From positions 125,908 through 189,907 of the forward strand of contig NZ_BMZG01000006.1 of the NCBI RefSeq assembly GCF_014652675.1: a stretch of 64,000 nt of DNA, read 5' to 3'. The notes under the pieces were generated by a model, which worked only from the letters and a program-made list of their open reading frames with translations, made no database searches and had not been told where the DNA came from. The stretch comes from Formosimonas limnophila (GTDB taxonomy: Bacteria > Pseudomonadota > Gammaproteobacteria > Burkholderiales > Burkholderiaceae). The stretch's first letter is position 1. Each line of letters begins with the position of its first letter. Of the stretch, positions 38,858-47,596 are shown piece after piece. The position numbers were made by a program, and so were the translations under genes.

Positions 38858-39876
38858 ATGACGAATATTTTGCTCACAGGTGGTACAGGTTATATTGGCT
38901 CACATACGGCAGTGTCGTTGATTCAAGCTGGTATGGTGCCTGTGCTCTTGGATAGTTTGGTCAATAGTTCTGCGGTGGTGGTTGATCGCATTGAGCAAAT
39001 CACGAGTATTCGTCCTGTTTTGATTCAAGCAGATGTACGAGAGACTGAGCGATTGGCACACATATTCATTGAGCATGAGATTGATGCTGCCATTCACTTT
39101 TCGGCCTTGAAAGCAGTCGGTGAATCGGTTCAGCAGCCTTTGGCTTATTATGACAACAATGTTTCAGGTCTCATTAGTGTGCTACAGGCGATGAAAAAGG
39201 CAGAGGTGCGTCACATCGTTCTCAGCTCCTCTGCCACAGTGTACGGTGAGCATGGCCAGTCGCCGACGTCAGAGGATGCGCCGCTGTCCGCCACCAACCC
39301 TTATGGTCAGACGAAAGTCATGATGGAGCGCATCGCTGCTGATGTGGCCAGCTCTGATGCATCGTTGCGTTATGCGATGTTGCGGTATTTTAATCCTGTG
39401 GGGGCACACCCTTCAGGGTTGATTGGCGAGCATCCGCCCGGCGTGCCGAATAACCTCATGTCTTATGTCAGCAAGTCGCTGTGGGCGTGCGTGAAAAACT
39501 CTCTGTATTTGGCGATGATTATGACACTCGCGACGGTACGGGCGAGCGTGATTACATCCATGTGATGGATTTGGCGCGTGGTCATGTGTTGGCGGTGGTG
39601 TATTTATTGGCAGGCAATGATTCCATCACGCTCAATTTAGACGCGGGTTGCGCAGTATCGGTTTTAGAAATGATTGCGGCGTTTGAGCAGGCCTCGGGTC
39701 AAAAAGTACCTTATGACATTTGCCCGCGCCGTCCGGGTGATGTGGCATCTGTGTATGCTGATGCATCGCATGCACGTGAGGTTCTGGGCTTTGAAACGGC
39801 GTTTGATGTGGCTGATATGTGCCGTGATGCTTGGCGTTGGCAAAGCCAGAATCCGCATGGTTATGGTGATAGCTGA
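38858..39876 (+). pseudogene. galE: UDP-glucose 4-epimerase gene with a one-base frameshift
   Basis: Two overlapping frames join into a full GalE. The first (38858 to about 39472) has GGTGYIGSHTAVSL, SSSATVYGEHGQSP and the catalytic-type YGQTKVMME. The second (about 39473 to 39876) continues with EKLSVFGDDYDTRDGTGERD and ends SQNPHGYGDS. The frame breaks at AGC/AAGTC (39472-39473), where AGC CAA GTC would restore SQVAVG. One missing C gives a 1019-bp locus; 1020 bp would be 340 codons, the normal length. The gene is either newly inactivated or carries a sequencing error. Confidence 0.88.
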
Positions 39877-39894
39877 CTGCACAAAATGACTGAT

Positions 39895-39925
39895 AAAAAG
39901 CCCCCCGAAGATTCGGGGGTTTTTT
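39895..39925. terminator. Bidirectional terminator after galE
   Basis: A5-G, stem CCCCCGA / TCGGGGG with loop AGAT, then T6. It can serve galE on the plus strand and the decarboxylase on the minus strand. Confidence 0.92.
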
Positions 39926-39945
39926 CGTTTTCGTGTGTAAGGCAT

Positions 39946-42207
39946 TTACGCCAATTTCACACAATCGACGTAGTACTGCAATACGCCATCCACTTTTTCT
40001 TTTACCAATCCGTGGACATCTTGTTCAAAACCAGGGAATTGGCTGTTAAATTCTAACGCAAAACGTAAGTAATCAATCACTTCTTGATTGAATTGCTCAC
40101 CGGGAATCAGCAAAGGAATTCCGGGAGGATACGGCGTGACGAGTGACGCGGTGACGTGGTCGGTGGTCAAATCGCGCACGTTGACACGCTCGGTGTTGCG
40201 GCTGACTGAGTGCGACCATGCTTTCGACGGTTTGAGCACGGGTGTCACGGGCGCGATGTACATGTCGTGCTGGATGTGGGCGATGTTGTGCTTTTTGTAG
40301 GTTTCATGAATGGCTTGCGCGAGGTCTTTCATGCCCATTTTGGCGTAGCATGGGTAGTCTTTAACGAAATCGGGGAATACTTTCACGAGGGGTTGGTTCG
40401 AGTCATACAGATCTTTGAATTGTTGCAGCTCAGTGACGAGGCTGTTCCAGCGACCCTTGGTGATGCCAATGGTGAAGATGACAAAGAGTGAGTACAAACC
40501 AACCTTTTCGATGATGAGGCCATAGTCTGCGAGGTAATTCGCCACGAGCGCGGCAGGGATGCCTGCTTCATCAAACGAGCCATCCACATTTAAACCGGGC
40601 ATGAGAATCGTGGTTTTGATGGGGTCAAGGATGTTCATGTCAGGCTCGATCGCGCCGAATCCGTGCCACTCTTCGTCTGACTTGAGCATCCAGTCGGCTT
40701 GCGTACCGATGCCGTGCTCGGGCAAAACGGGCGGTTCCCATACGCTGAACCACCATGGGTTTGGCGTTTCACCGTACTCTTGGCCAATTTTTCGCATGGC
40801 GTGGCGGAAATCCAAGGCTTCGTTCAAGCTGTCATTCGTCAATGCTACGCCTCCGACGCCTTCCATCATTGCCGCTGCGACATCGCATGACGCGACGATG
40901 GAGTATTGCGGGCTGGTTGAAGCGTGCATGAGGTAGGCTTCATTGAAGTTGTGGCGATCGAGTGGTTTTTCTTTGGCGTCTTGTACCAAAACTTGCGATG
41001 CTTGTGACAAAGCGGCCAAAAGTTTATGGGTCGATTGCGTGACAAACGTGGTGGAGTAAGTAGTCCGACCTGCTTCACCATTGATGGCGTAGTAGTTTTC
41101 ATAGAATGGGTGGAATGAGGCGTGTGGCTGCCATGCTTCGTCAAACAGCAGTACGTCAATGTGGCCGTCGAGCATTTTTTTAATTTTTTGTGCGTTGTAC
41201 ATCACTCCGTCGTAAGTACATTGGGTGAGGACGAGCAATTTCGGTTTTATTGACTTGTTTTCAATCAGTGGGTTAGCGTCGATTTTGGCTTGAATCGCTT
41301 CTATTGTGAATTCAGATTGCGGAATTGGGCCAATGATGCCGTATTTGTTGCGAGTTGGGCGCAGAAACACAGGACTTGCGCCCGTCATGATGATGGCGTG
41401 CAGGTTTGATTTATGGCAGTTTCGGTCTACGACGACCACGTCGCCTGGAGCGATGTTGGCGTGCCAAACCATTTTGTTCGACGTTGATGTACCATTGGTG
41501 ACGAAGAAACAATGATCAGCACGGAAGATGCGCGCTGCATTTTGTTCTGACTCAAACACAGGGCCGCTGTGTAAAAGTGGCTGTCCCAAATCTTCGACCG
41601 CATTACACACGTCAGCGCGCAGCAGGTTTTCACCAAAAAATTGGTGAAACAATTGACCCACAGGACTTTTTAGAAATGCCACGCCGCCTGAGTGACCAGG
41701 GACATGCCATGAGTACGACGAGTTTTGCGCATAATCGACGAGTTTTCGGAAAAACGGTGGGTACAAACTGTCCAGATACAAGCGCGCCTCGCGCAGCACG
41801 TGACGCGCGATGAACTCATTGGTGTCCTCAAACATATGAATGAAACCGTGCATTTCACGCAGGATATCAGCTGGCAGATGACGCGATGTGTGGGTGCGGC
41901 CATAGAGGAACAGCGGAACATCGGCATTGCGTTGACGAATTGCCGTGACCAAGCGGCGCAGATTGCTAATCGCCTGTTCGCTCATTTCCTGTGGTTCCCC
42001 CTCTTCAGGCTCATCTACTGAGACAATGAATGCACAGGCCTTCGCCGCTTGCTGAGCCAGTCCCAAAAAGTCGTTGGTATGCGTGGCGACAATGATGTTG
42101 GTGCCTTCTTTTTCGATGGCTTCTGCCAAATCGCGCATGCCTGAACCTGATAGATTGTCAGAGCGAAAATCTTGATCAACGATGATGACGGGGAAGTTAA
42201 ATTTCAT
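39946..42207 (-). CDS. PLP-dependent arginine/lysine/ornithine decarboxylase (group III)
   Basis: A 753-residue decarboxylase of the Orn/Lys/Arg family. An N-terminal response-regulator-like wing domain (1 to about 125) precedes the PLP domain (GHSGGVAFLKSPVG near 171; TNGTSTSNK near 238; Asp356 in LLFDEAW; Schiff-base Lys395 in STHK). The C-terminal domain ends FPGFEQDVHG. The substrate cannot be told from motifs. Position next to a basic amino acid importer suggests arginine, lysine or ornithine, for polyamine synthesis or acid resistance. ATG 42207 follows AGGA at six bases; the longer frame upstream is not supported. Confidence 0.93.
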   Translation of the reverse strand: MKFNFPVIIVDQDFRSDNLSGSGMRDLAEAIEKEGTNIIVATHTNDFLGLAQQAAKACAFIVSVDEPEEGEPQEMSEQAISNLRRLVTAIRQRNADVPLFLYGRTHTSRHLPADILREMHGFIHMFEDTNEFIARHVLREARLYLDSLYPPFFRKLVDYAQNSSYSWHVPGHSGGVAFLKSPVGQLFHQFFGENLLRADVCNAVEDLGQPLLHSGPVFESEQNAARIFRADHCFFVTNGTSTSNKMVWHANIAPGDVVVVDRNCHKSNLHAIIMTGASPVFLRPTRNKYGIIGPIPQSEFTIEAIQAKIDANPLIENKSIKPKLLVLTQCTYDGVMYNAQKIKKMLDGHIDVLLFDEAWQPHASFHPFYENYYAINGEAGRTTYSTTFVTQSTHKLLAALSQASQVLVQDAKEKPLDRHNFNEAYLMHASTSPQYSIVASCDVAAAMMEGVGGVALTNDSLNEALDFRHAMRKIGQEYGETPNPWWFSVWEPPVLPEHGIGTQADWMLKSDEEWHGFGAIEPDMNILDPIKTTILMPGLNVDGSFDEAGIPAALVANYLADYGLIIEKVGLYSLFVIFTIGITKGRWNSLVTELQQFKDLYDSNQPLVKVFPDFVKDYPCYAKMGMKDLAQAIHETYKKHNIAHIQHDMYIAPVTPVLKPSKAWSHSVSRNTERVNVRDLTTDHVTASLVTPYPPGIPLLIPGEQFNQEVIDYLRFALEFNSQFPGFEQDVHGLVKEKVDGVLQYYVDCVKLA

Positions 42208-42265
42208 GAAGTGTCCTGTGTGCGAAATGGCTGTAGCGACTGCTGTTTGGTTTGGGCGCGGCATG

Positions 42266-42296
42266 AAAAATGCGCACCGTGTTTGTGCGCATTTTA
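42266..42296. terminator. Terminator of the amino acid ABC transporter operon
   Basis: Stem AAAATGCGCAC / GTGCGCATTTT with loop CGTGTTT, T-rich on both sides. On the minus strand it follows the ATPase stop, which separates the operon from the decarboxylase. Confidence 0.88.
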
Positions 42297-42301
42297 CCGT
42301 G

Positions 42302-43066
42302 TTATTTGAGGTTGCCTGACAAAAATTGCTTGAGTCGTTCGGATTGCGGATTGACCAAAATCTCGCGTGGGTTGCCTTGTTCCTCGATTTGACCTTGATG
42401 TAAGAACAATAGTTTATTCGATACTTCGCGGGCAAAACCCATTTCGTGGGTCACGACAATCATGGTGCGACCTTCGTCAGCCAAAGCGCGCATGACTTTC
42501 AATACTTCATTGACCAATTCAGGGTCAAGCGCTGAAGTCGGCTCGTCAAATAACAACACTTCAGGCTCCATCGCTAGTGCACGCGCGATGGCGACACGTT
42601 GTTGCTGCCCACCAGATAATGCGATGGGGTAAGCATTTTCAACGTTGTTCAGTCCGACTTTGGCCAAATATTTTTCAGCGCGCGCCTGTGCTTCTGCGGC
42701 AGGGATGCCGAGTACGCGCATGGGGGCTTCTTTGAGATTTTCCAACACAGTCATGTGAGACCAGAGATTGAAGTGCTGAAACACCATGGACAGGCGCGTG
42801 CGAAATTTTTGTAATTGTTTGGCATCGACGGCTTGCAGCTCGCCGTATTTATCGGCTTTGAGCTGTAGTTCTTCGCCTTTGAGTGCGATGCTGCCTTGAT
42901 TTGGGTTTTCAAGTAAGTTCATGCAGCGCAGAAAGGTACTTTTGCCCGAGCCCGAGGAGCCGATGATGCTGATCACATCACCTGATTGAGCAGACAGTGA
43001 TAAACCCCGCAGAACTTCTTTGTCGCCGAATTTTTTGTGAATGTTTTGTACGGTTAATGCATCCAT
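42302..43066 (-). CDS. aotP: Basic amino acid ABC importer ATP-binding protein (AotP/HisP type)
   Basis: A 254-residue ATPase of the polar amino acid importer family. Walker [10 protein letters not shown] is near residue 38, with signature [15 protein letters not shown], Walker [14 protein letters not shown] and H-loop [22 protein letters not shown] is typical of HisP/AotP. ATG 43066 follows GAGGC at five bases. It is the last gene of a five-gene operon that mirrors Pseudomonas aotJQMOP; no argR follows. Confidence 0.92.
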   Translation of the reverse strand: MDALTVQNIHKKFGDKEVLRGLSLSAQSGDVISIIGSSGSGKSTFLRCMNLLENPNQGSIALKGEELQLKADKYGELQAVDAKQLQKFRTRLSMVFQHFNLWSHMTVLENLKEAPMRVLGIPAAEAQARAEKYLAKVGLNNVENAYPIALSGGQQQRVAIARALAMEPEVLLFDEPTSALDPELVNEVLKVMRALADEGRTMIVVTHEMGFAREVSNKLLFLHQGQIEEQGNPREILVNPQSERLKQFLSGNLK

Positions 43067-43098
43067 GATGTGCCTCGATGGGTTGATTGAATGAAGAG

Positions 43099-44217
43099 TT
43101 AAGGTGAGAGTGTGGCATGAGCCAATTCTTTGGCGCCTGATATAGATATCAATGCATCCCCTGCATTGGCATAACGATAATAATTGCACGCGAAGACAAA
43201 GCCATCGATATGGCAGGTCAGTGGTGTGATGTTTTGAGTTAAAGGATTGATGATTTCAGCCACCATTTGACCTGAGCGAACATGATCGCCAGGCTCGACA
43301 TGGTAGACAACCAAACCAGCTGCATTCGCTGACAGTCGCTCAACACCTGCTAATGGGCTGGGCTCAGCAATGATCGGTGGTAGCGACGCGGCATCTTGGA
43401 CAATGTCACCTCGGTGCATGAGAAACTGCACGATAGCCCGTGCATCTTGCTGTGCTAACTCATGAGCCACATCCGCTTGACCGCGCAGCTCAACCGTTGT
43501 GGCGGTACACGCAGCGGGAATATTTGCATCGGGAAAGTAGCGGGCGAGCTTTGTCCAAGTGGTTGATAAGGCCTCATCGAATGGGTTGCATCCCGAGTCA
43601 TCGGCGATGAGTTGGCATTGGCTACCCAAATAACGCGCCAAAGGCTCGACCTCAGGCCAACCATCTGGTGTCGTGTACATGTGCATCACCGCGCGCCAGT
43701 CGCAATGCAAATCCAACACGACATCCGCATCAAACGCCCAAGTTAGGAGCTGGTGGTGCATGGCTTCTAAAACCGTACCCGTTGGGTACTTTGTCAAGGC
43801 TCTTGCCATTGCAGCACGGATCTTGCTCACGTTGGCCTGTGCATCTTGGCCAAGTATCATTTGCGAATTTTGGATTTCTTTGAGCGTTAATTCGTACAAA
43901 TCCAATTCGCCCAAACGATTGAAGTTTTGACCCGTGCCCAGTTCAAATCGTCCTTGCGTGGCGTAGAGAAGTTGCTGCGCCAGCCCAATCGGATTAGCGA
44001 GTGGCACCAAAACAATGTGAGACGAAATGTGATGAGCCAAGTCAGTCAGTTGCTGCCGCAGATGAAAAGCCGTCAGCGCACCGGGCAGCTCATCGGCGTG
44101 CAAGCTCGCTTGAATATAAACCTTGCGCACAGAGGACTCTTGGCCAAAGTGCAGAGCCGTTAAGCTCACACTTTGTCCAATACTGGAGTGCGGAAGGGGA
44201 ATGGTTTCAATGCGCAT
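43099..44217 (-). CDS. aotO: Succinylglutamate desuccinylase/aspartoacylase-family protein (AotO-like)
   Basis: A zinc-dependent M14-type deacylase of 372 residues. The zinc ligands are His40 and Glu43 in SLHADELPG and His171 in LDLHCDW. The C-terminal part resembles a biotinyl/lipoyl-like barrel ([16 protein letters not shown]). In Pseudomonas aot operons a gene of this family lies between aotM and aotP in the same place. Its substrate is not established; deacylation of an imported acylated amino acid is possible. Confidence 0.88.
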   Translation of the reverse strand: MRIETIPLPHSSIGQSVSLTALHFGQESSVRKVYIQASLHADELPGALTAFHLRQQLTDLAHHISSHIVLVPLANPIGLAQQLLYATQGRFELGTGQNFNRLGELDLYELTLKEIQNSQMILGQDAQANVSKIRAAMARALTKYPTGTVLEAMHHQLLTWAFDADVVLDLHCDWRAVMHMYTTPDGWPEVEPLARYLGSQCQLIADDSGCNPFDEALSTTWTKLARYFPDANIPAACTATTVELRGQADVAHELAQQDARAIVQFLMHRGDIVQDAASLPPIIAEPSPLAGVERLSANAAGLVVYHVEPGDHVRSGQMVAEIINPLTQNITPLTCHIDGFVFACNYYRYANAGDALISISGAKELAHATLSP

Positions 44218-44224
44218 GGGGTGA

Positions 44225-44932
44225 TTAATGTGCTGAGCGTCTCAGGTAACCCATATAGCGTTTTTCGAGCAGTTTGAATCCACCGACGAACAACATCGTC
44301 AAACACAGGTAAATAATACCTGCCGCAATCGCGACAGGGAAAATATCCAAGGTTTTTGAGTAGAACGCTCGGAATTCGCCCGTGATTTCCATGAGTGTGA
44401 TGGTCGAGGCCAAAGACGTGCTTTGCATCAGCATAATCACTTCGTTGCTATACGCGGGCAGTGCACGACGCAAACCAGAAGGTAAAATCACATGCTTCAT
44501 GACTTGTACTGGCGACATGCCATAAGCTGTTGCGGCCTCCATTTCACCATGTGGTGTGTTGCGCAATGAGCCTGCGATGATCTCTGTGCTGTAAGCCGCA
44601 GTATTGAGTGTCAATGCCAAACAGGCCCAAAAGAAGCCGTCGCGCATGAATCCCAAACCGTTGACCTCTTGCAGCTTTTGAACCCATCCAAACTCGGGCA
44701 AGCCGTAATAGATGATGTACATTTGTACCAGTAGCGGTGTGCCCGTAAAAACGTAGGTAAAAAAGCCAACCGCTTTGCCACCAATGGTGCGTTTATTCAT
44801 CCGCGGAATCGCCAACAACACCGCAATAAAAAAGCCAATGACGACAGCAATAAAGGTCAATAACATCGTGTCAGGTAAACCCAGAAGACAACGTTTGAAA
44901 CCTTCTATGAAGTGTTCAAGAAATTTATCCAC
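44225..44932 (-). CDS. aotM: Basic amino acid ABC importer permease (AotM/HisM type)
   Basis: A 235-residue inner-membrane permease with about five helices and the ABC permease coupling motif: EMEAATAYGMSPVQVMKHVI, with the following LPSGLRRALPAYSNEV. It overlaps the start-side partner aotQ by eight bases, so the two permeases are translated together and form a heterodimer. Confidence 0.93.
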   Translation of the reverse strand: MDKFLEHFIEGFKRCLLGLPDTMLLTFIAVVIGFFIAVLLAIPRMNKRTIGGKAVGFFTYVFTGTPLLVQMYIIYYGLPEFGWVQKLQEVNGLGFMRDGFFWACLALTLNTAAYSTEIIAGSLRNTPHGEMEAATAYGMSPVQVMKHVILPSGLRRALPAYSNEVIMLMQSTSLASTITLMEITGEFRAFYSKTLDIFPVAIAAGIIYLCLTMLFVGGFKLLEKRYMGYLRRSAH

Positions 44933-45626
44933 GTTTTAACCCCTTCATGCCGCGACTAAACCGTTTTTCAAGTTTATTAAAGATGATAAAAGACGCCGAT
45001 GTTAAAACCAAAAACATCAACGCAGACACGCAGTTAAAAGCAAATGAAGCCGATTGGCTCGCGCCTGCTTGCTGTGCAATCCTCACCACATCGGTTAAAC
45101 CGATCACCGAGACCAATGCCGTCGCTTTGGTTAAAGCCAGCCAGTTATTGCGAATACCAGGCAACGCGTGGCGCATCAGCTGTGGGAAAGTGATGCGAGA
45201 GAACACTTGCCAGCCATTCATGCCGTAAGCGCGCGCGCTTTCAAATTGACCATGTGGAATGGACAAAATCGCACCACGAAATGTCTCGGTAAAAAATGCC
45301 CCGTACACAAACCCCAAGGTTAATACACCTGCGATAAAAGGAGATAAAGAGACAGGAACGACTTCTAAGCGGTCAGCCATGGCATTGATCAGCATTTGAA
45401 TACCATAGTACGTGAAGAAAATCCAAATCAACTCAGGGATGCCACGAACCACGGTGGAATAAATGGAAGCCAAAGAGACAAAGACAGGTTTGTCAGAGGT
45501 CTTTAAGGCTGCACCAATCAATCCGAACACCACCGCGACGGCCAAAGAGCCCAGCGCCAGCGAGACTGTCAACAATACCCCCTGTAGCATACTGGGTAAA
45601 TAAAGTATGACTTGATTAAACCCCAT
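44925..45626 (-). CDS. aotQ: Basic amino acid ABC importer permease (AotQ/HisQ type)
   Basis: A 233-residue permease with the coupling motif QFESARAYGMNGWQVFSRI and family segments VVRGIPELIWIFFTYYG and GAFFTETFRGAI. Paired with AotM. It lies 88 bp downstream of the binding-protein gene, from which it is separated by a strong hairpin. Confidence 0.93.
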   Translation of the reverse strand: MGFNQVILYLPSMLQGVLLTVSLALGSLAVAVVFGLIGAALKTSDKPVFVSLASIYSTVVRGIPELIWIFFTYYGIQMLINAMADRLEVVPVSLSPFIAGVLTLGFVYGAFFTETFRGAILSIPHGQFESARAYGMNGWQVFSRITFPQLMRHALPGIRNNWLALTKATALVSVIGLTDVVRIAQQAGASQSASFAFNCVSALMFLVLTSASFIIFNKLEKRFSRGMKGLKRG

Positions 45627-45660
45627 GTTTGTCTCCTACTGTTTTTAGTATGGGAAAATG

Positions 45661-45693
45661 CAATGCCCACCGTACATCATAGGGTGGGCATTG
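45661..45693 (-). promoter_or_regulatory. Long hairpin between aotJ and aotQ
   Basis: A perfect 11-bp stem CAATGCCCACC / GGTGGGCATTG with an 11-base loop. On the minus strand it is followed only by CATTTTCCC, so termination would be partial. On the plus strand T7 follows, but nothing is transcribed that way. Such a structure after a binding-protein gene commonly protects its mRNA and lowers expression of the permease genes. Confidence 0.7.
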
Positions 45694-45714
45694 TTTTTTT
45701 AATAAATCATCAAA

Positions 45715-46563
45715 TTATTTACCGGTGTAAATGTCGTATTTGAAGTATTTGTCAGCGATTTCTTTGTATTTGCCATTCGCGCGAATCGCATCAAAGCCTT
45801 TGTTCAACTGATCCAACAATGCCTTGTCACCTTTACGCACAGCGATACCGATGCCATCACCAAAGGCTTTTGGATCAACACTCTCAGGTACTTTAACCAA
45901 TTCTTTGAAGTTTTTGCCTTTGGCTGATTTCAAAAAATCATCAATCACACCTGTGTCAGCCAATACCAAGTCCGCACGTTTGGCCGCCAAGTCGGCGTAA
46001 GCCAGCTCGATGGTGTCATAGCTCTTGATTTTAGAATCTTTGAAGTTCGCTTTGATATAGTTTTCTTGAACAGTGCCTTTTTGGACTGCGATGATTTTGT
46101 CTTTCATAGACGTTGGCGTGATGTCAGTGCCGATAGCTTCTGCACCCAAGAATGAGCTTGGTGAGCTCCAGATTTTTTGCGTGAAATCAACTTTTCCTTT
46201 GCGCTCAGCCGTCATGCTCATTGATGAGAGAATTGCGTCGAATTTTTTTGCTTCCAATGCGGGGATGATGCCGTCAAAGGCTTGGTCCTGGAATGTGCAT
46301 TCCGCTTTGATTTCTGCGCACATTGCCGTTGCCAAATCAATTTCAAAGCCGATGATTTTCCCGCTCGCGTCTTTCATCTCAAACGGTGCATAAGCAGCGT
46401 CTGTACCAAAGACGATTTTTGTTGGTGCGGCAGCAGTGGCTGGTGCATCAGTTTTTGGTGCGTCGGCTGTAGGTGCCGCCTCTTTTTTTGGCGCAGGTGT
46501 ACAAGCGGCCATCATCACTGCCAAAGCTGCTGTCAAACCTAAGTTTTTTAATGTGTGTGTCAT
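45715..46563 (-). CDS. aotJ: Basic amino acid ABC importer substrate-binding lipoprotein (AotJ/ArgT type)
   Basis: A 282-residue exported binding protein. The signal peptide ends in lipobox MAAC, followed by an Ala/Pro/Lys/Thr-rich linker (about 22-48). SBP_bac_3 features follow: VFGTDAAYAPFEMKDASGKI, GFEIDLATAMC, FDGIIPALEAKKFDAILSSM and GTVQENYIK. The fold and operon fit lysine/arginine/ornithine binding. In this Gram-negative it is probably membrane-anchored. ATG 46563 follows GGAGA at eight bases. Confidence 0.93.
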   Translation of the reverse strand: MTHTLKNLGLTAALAVMMAACTPAPKKEAAPTADAPKTDAPATAAAPTKIVFGTDAAYAPFEMKDASGKIIGFEIDLATAMCAEIKAECTFQDQAFDGIIPALEAKKFDAILSSMSMTAERKGKVDFTQKIWSSPSSFLGAEAIGTDITPTSMKDKIIAVQKGTVQENYIKANFKDSKIKSYDTIELAYADLAAKRADLVLADTGVIDDFLKSAKGKNFKELVKVPESVDPKAFGDGIGIAVRKGDKALLDQLNKGFDAIRANGKYKEIADKYFKYDIYTGK

Positions 46564-46618
46564 AGGGTGTTCTCCAAAGTGTGAATCAAAAATAGTGATT
46601 TGAAACTTTATTTTTTTG

Positions 46619-46632
46619 TTGCAAAAATGCAA
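46619..46632 (-). promoter_or_regulatory. Palindromic candidate operator upstream of aotJ
   Basis: A perfect dyad TTGCA-AAAA-TGCAA 56 bp before the aotJ start. Its plan (5-bp arms round an A/T core) resembles half of an ARG-box, the binding site of ArgR, but the arms differ from the E. coli consensus. A second stem CGCC-GTTTTT-GGCG lies at 46647-46660. Confidence 0.3.
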
Positions 46633-46669
46633 TGACTCGAATCATACGCCGTTTTTGGCGATAATCAAA

Positions 46670-46695
46670 CAAAAACTCGCACCGGGTTGGTGCGA
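46670..46695 (-). terminator. Terminator of the MBL-fold hydrolase gene
   Basis: On the minus strand the stem TCGCACC / GGTGCGA with loop AACCC is followed by GTTTTTGTTTG, 31 bp after the hydrolase stop codon. Confidence 0.75.
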
Positions 46696-46725
46696 AGGAC
46701 AGGTGTGTGGTTGATGGTGAGTTGA

Positions 46726-47376
46726 TTAAGAGTATTTTTTGGTTTGCTTGAGGTATGGGTTATTTAAGCGTTCGCGGCCAAAAGTCGATGGGTTGCCGTG
46801 ACCTGGGACGAATTGAATGTCATCACCGAGTGGAAATAACTTGTTCTGAATGCTGCTGATCAGCTCGTCATGATTGCCGCGAGGGAAGTCTGTGCGGCCA
46901 ATTGAATTTTCAAACAATACATCACCGACCCAAGCGAGTTGCTGGGTTTTGGAGATAAACACAACGTGGCCTGGGGTGTGGCCGGGGCAATGCAGGACGT
47001 CTAATGAGTGATGGCCGACCGTGATGATGTCGCCCTCAACCAGCCAACGTGTGGGGTGGAATGCATGAGCGTGGCCAAAACCAAAGCGTTTGGCTTGCTC
47101 GTTCAGACCAGCAAGCCAGAATTGGTCTTCGATGTGTGGGCCAATGATGGGCACGTCGCCGAGTGCGGCGGCCAGCTCGGGTGCGCCTGCAGCGTGGTCT
47201 AGGTGGCCGTGGGTGAGTAGGATTTGTGTGACGTTGGCATTGGCTACGGTGATTTGCGCCATGATTCGGTCGATGTCGCCACCTGGGTCAACCACTGCGG
47301 CATCGCGCGTGGTTTCGCAGACGATGAGTGTGCAGTTTTGTTGAAATGGCGTGACGGGGATGATGTAAACCTTCAT
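46726..47376 (-). CDS. MBL-fold metallo-hydrolase (glyoxalase II-like)
   Basis: A 216-residue metallo-beta-lactamase-fold hydrolase. The dinuclear metal motif is THGHLDHAAG, with later ligands in HCPGHTPGHVVF, GDVLFENSIGRTDFP and FVPGHGNPS. This is the YcbL/glyoxalase II-like group that often hydrolyses thioesters. ATG 47376 (MKVYIIPVTPFQQNC) is the family start; the longer frame reads into a structured non-coding stretch. Confidence 0.92.
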   Translation of the reverse strand: MKVYIIPVTPFQQNCTLIVCETTRDAAVVDPGGDIDRIMAQITVANANVTQILLTHGHLDHAAGAPELAAALGDVPIIGPHIEDQFWLAGLNEQAKRFGFGHAHAFHPTRWLVEGDIITVGHHSLDVLHCPGHTPGHVVFISKTQQLAWVGDVLFENSIGRTDFPRGNHDELISSIQNKLFPLGDDIQFVPGHGNPSTFGRERLNNPYLKQTKKYS

Positions 47377-47412
47377 GTCTGATTCTCTATGGTTAATGAT
47401 GTTTGAGGACAA

Positions 47413-47553
47413 CCAATGCGTAAGCATAGCGCATTGAGTAAACGGATGAATAAAAAAACGTGAATTCCCAACGTTTTTCCCGTAGAATATCGGGGAAAAG
47501 CAGGGGTAGATTGCCCTGACAACACGCCTTTTCAACAAGGCGTGTTTTTTATT
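47413..47553 (+). ncRNA. Structured intergenic segment, possible small RNA or leader
   Basis: Five hairpins lie in about 140 bp between the MBL gene and hisZ: CAATGCG...CGCATTG (about 47414-47436), AAAAACG...CGTTTTT (about 47454-47479), CCCG...CGGG (about 47480-47495), CAGGG...CCCTG (about 47501-47518), and AACACGCC...GGCGTGTT followed by T6 (about 47521-47549). The last is a proper terminator on the plus strand. The AAAAACG hairpin followed by T-run is a proper terminator on the minus strand. So either strand could yield a short terminated RNA of about 100 nt. No known family was recognised. Confidence 0.4.
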
Positions 47554-47596
47554 GTGGTTCAGACTAACCCGATTAATTTGATGGTGAAATAAATTC

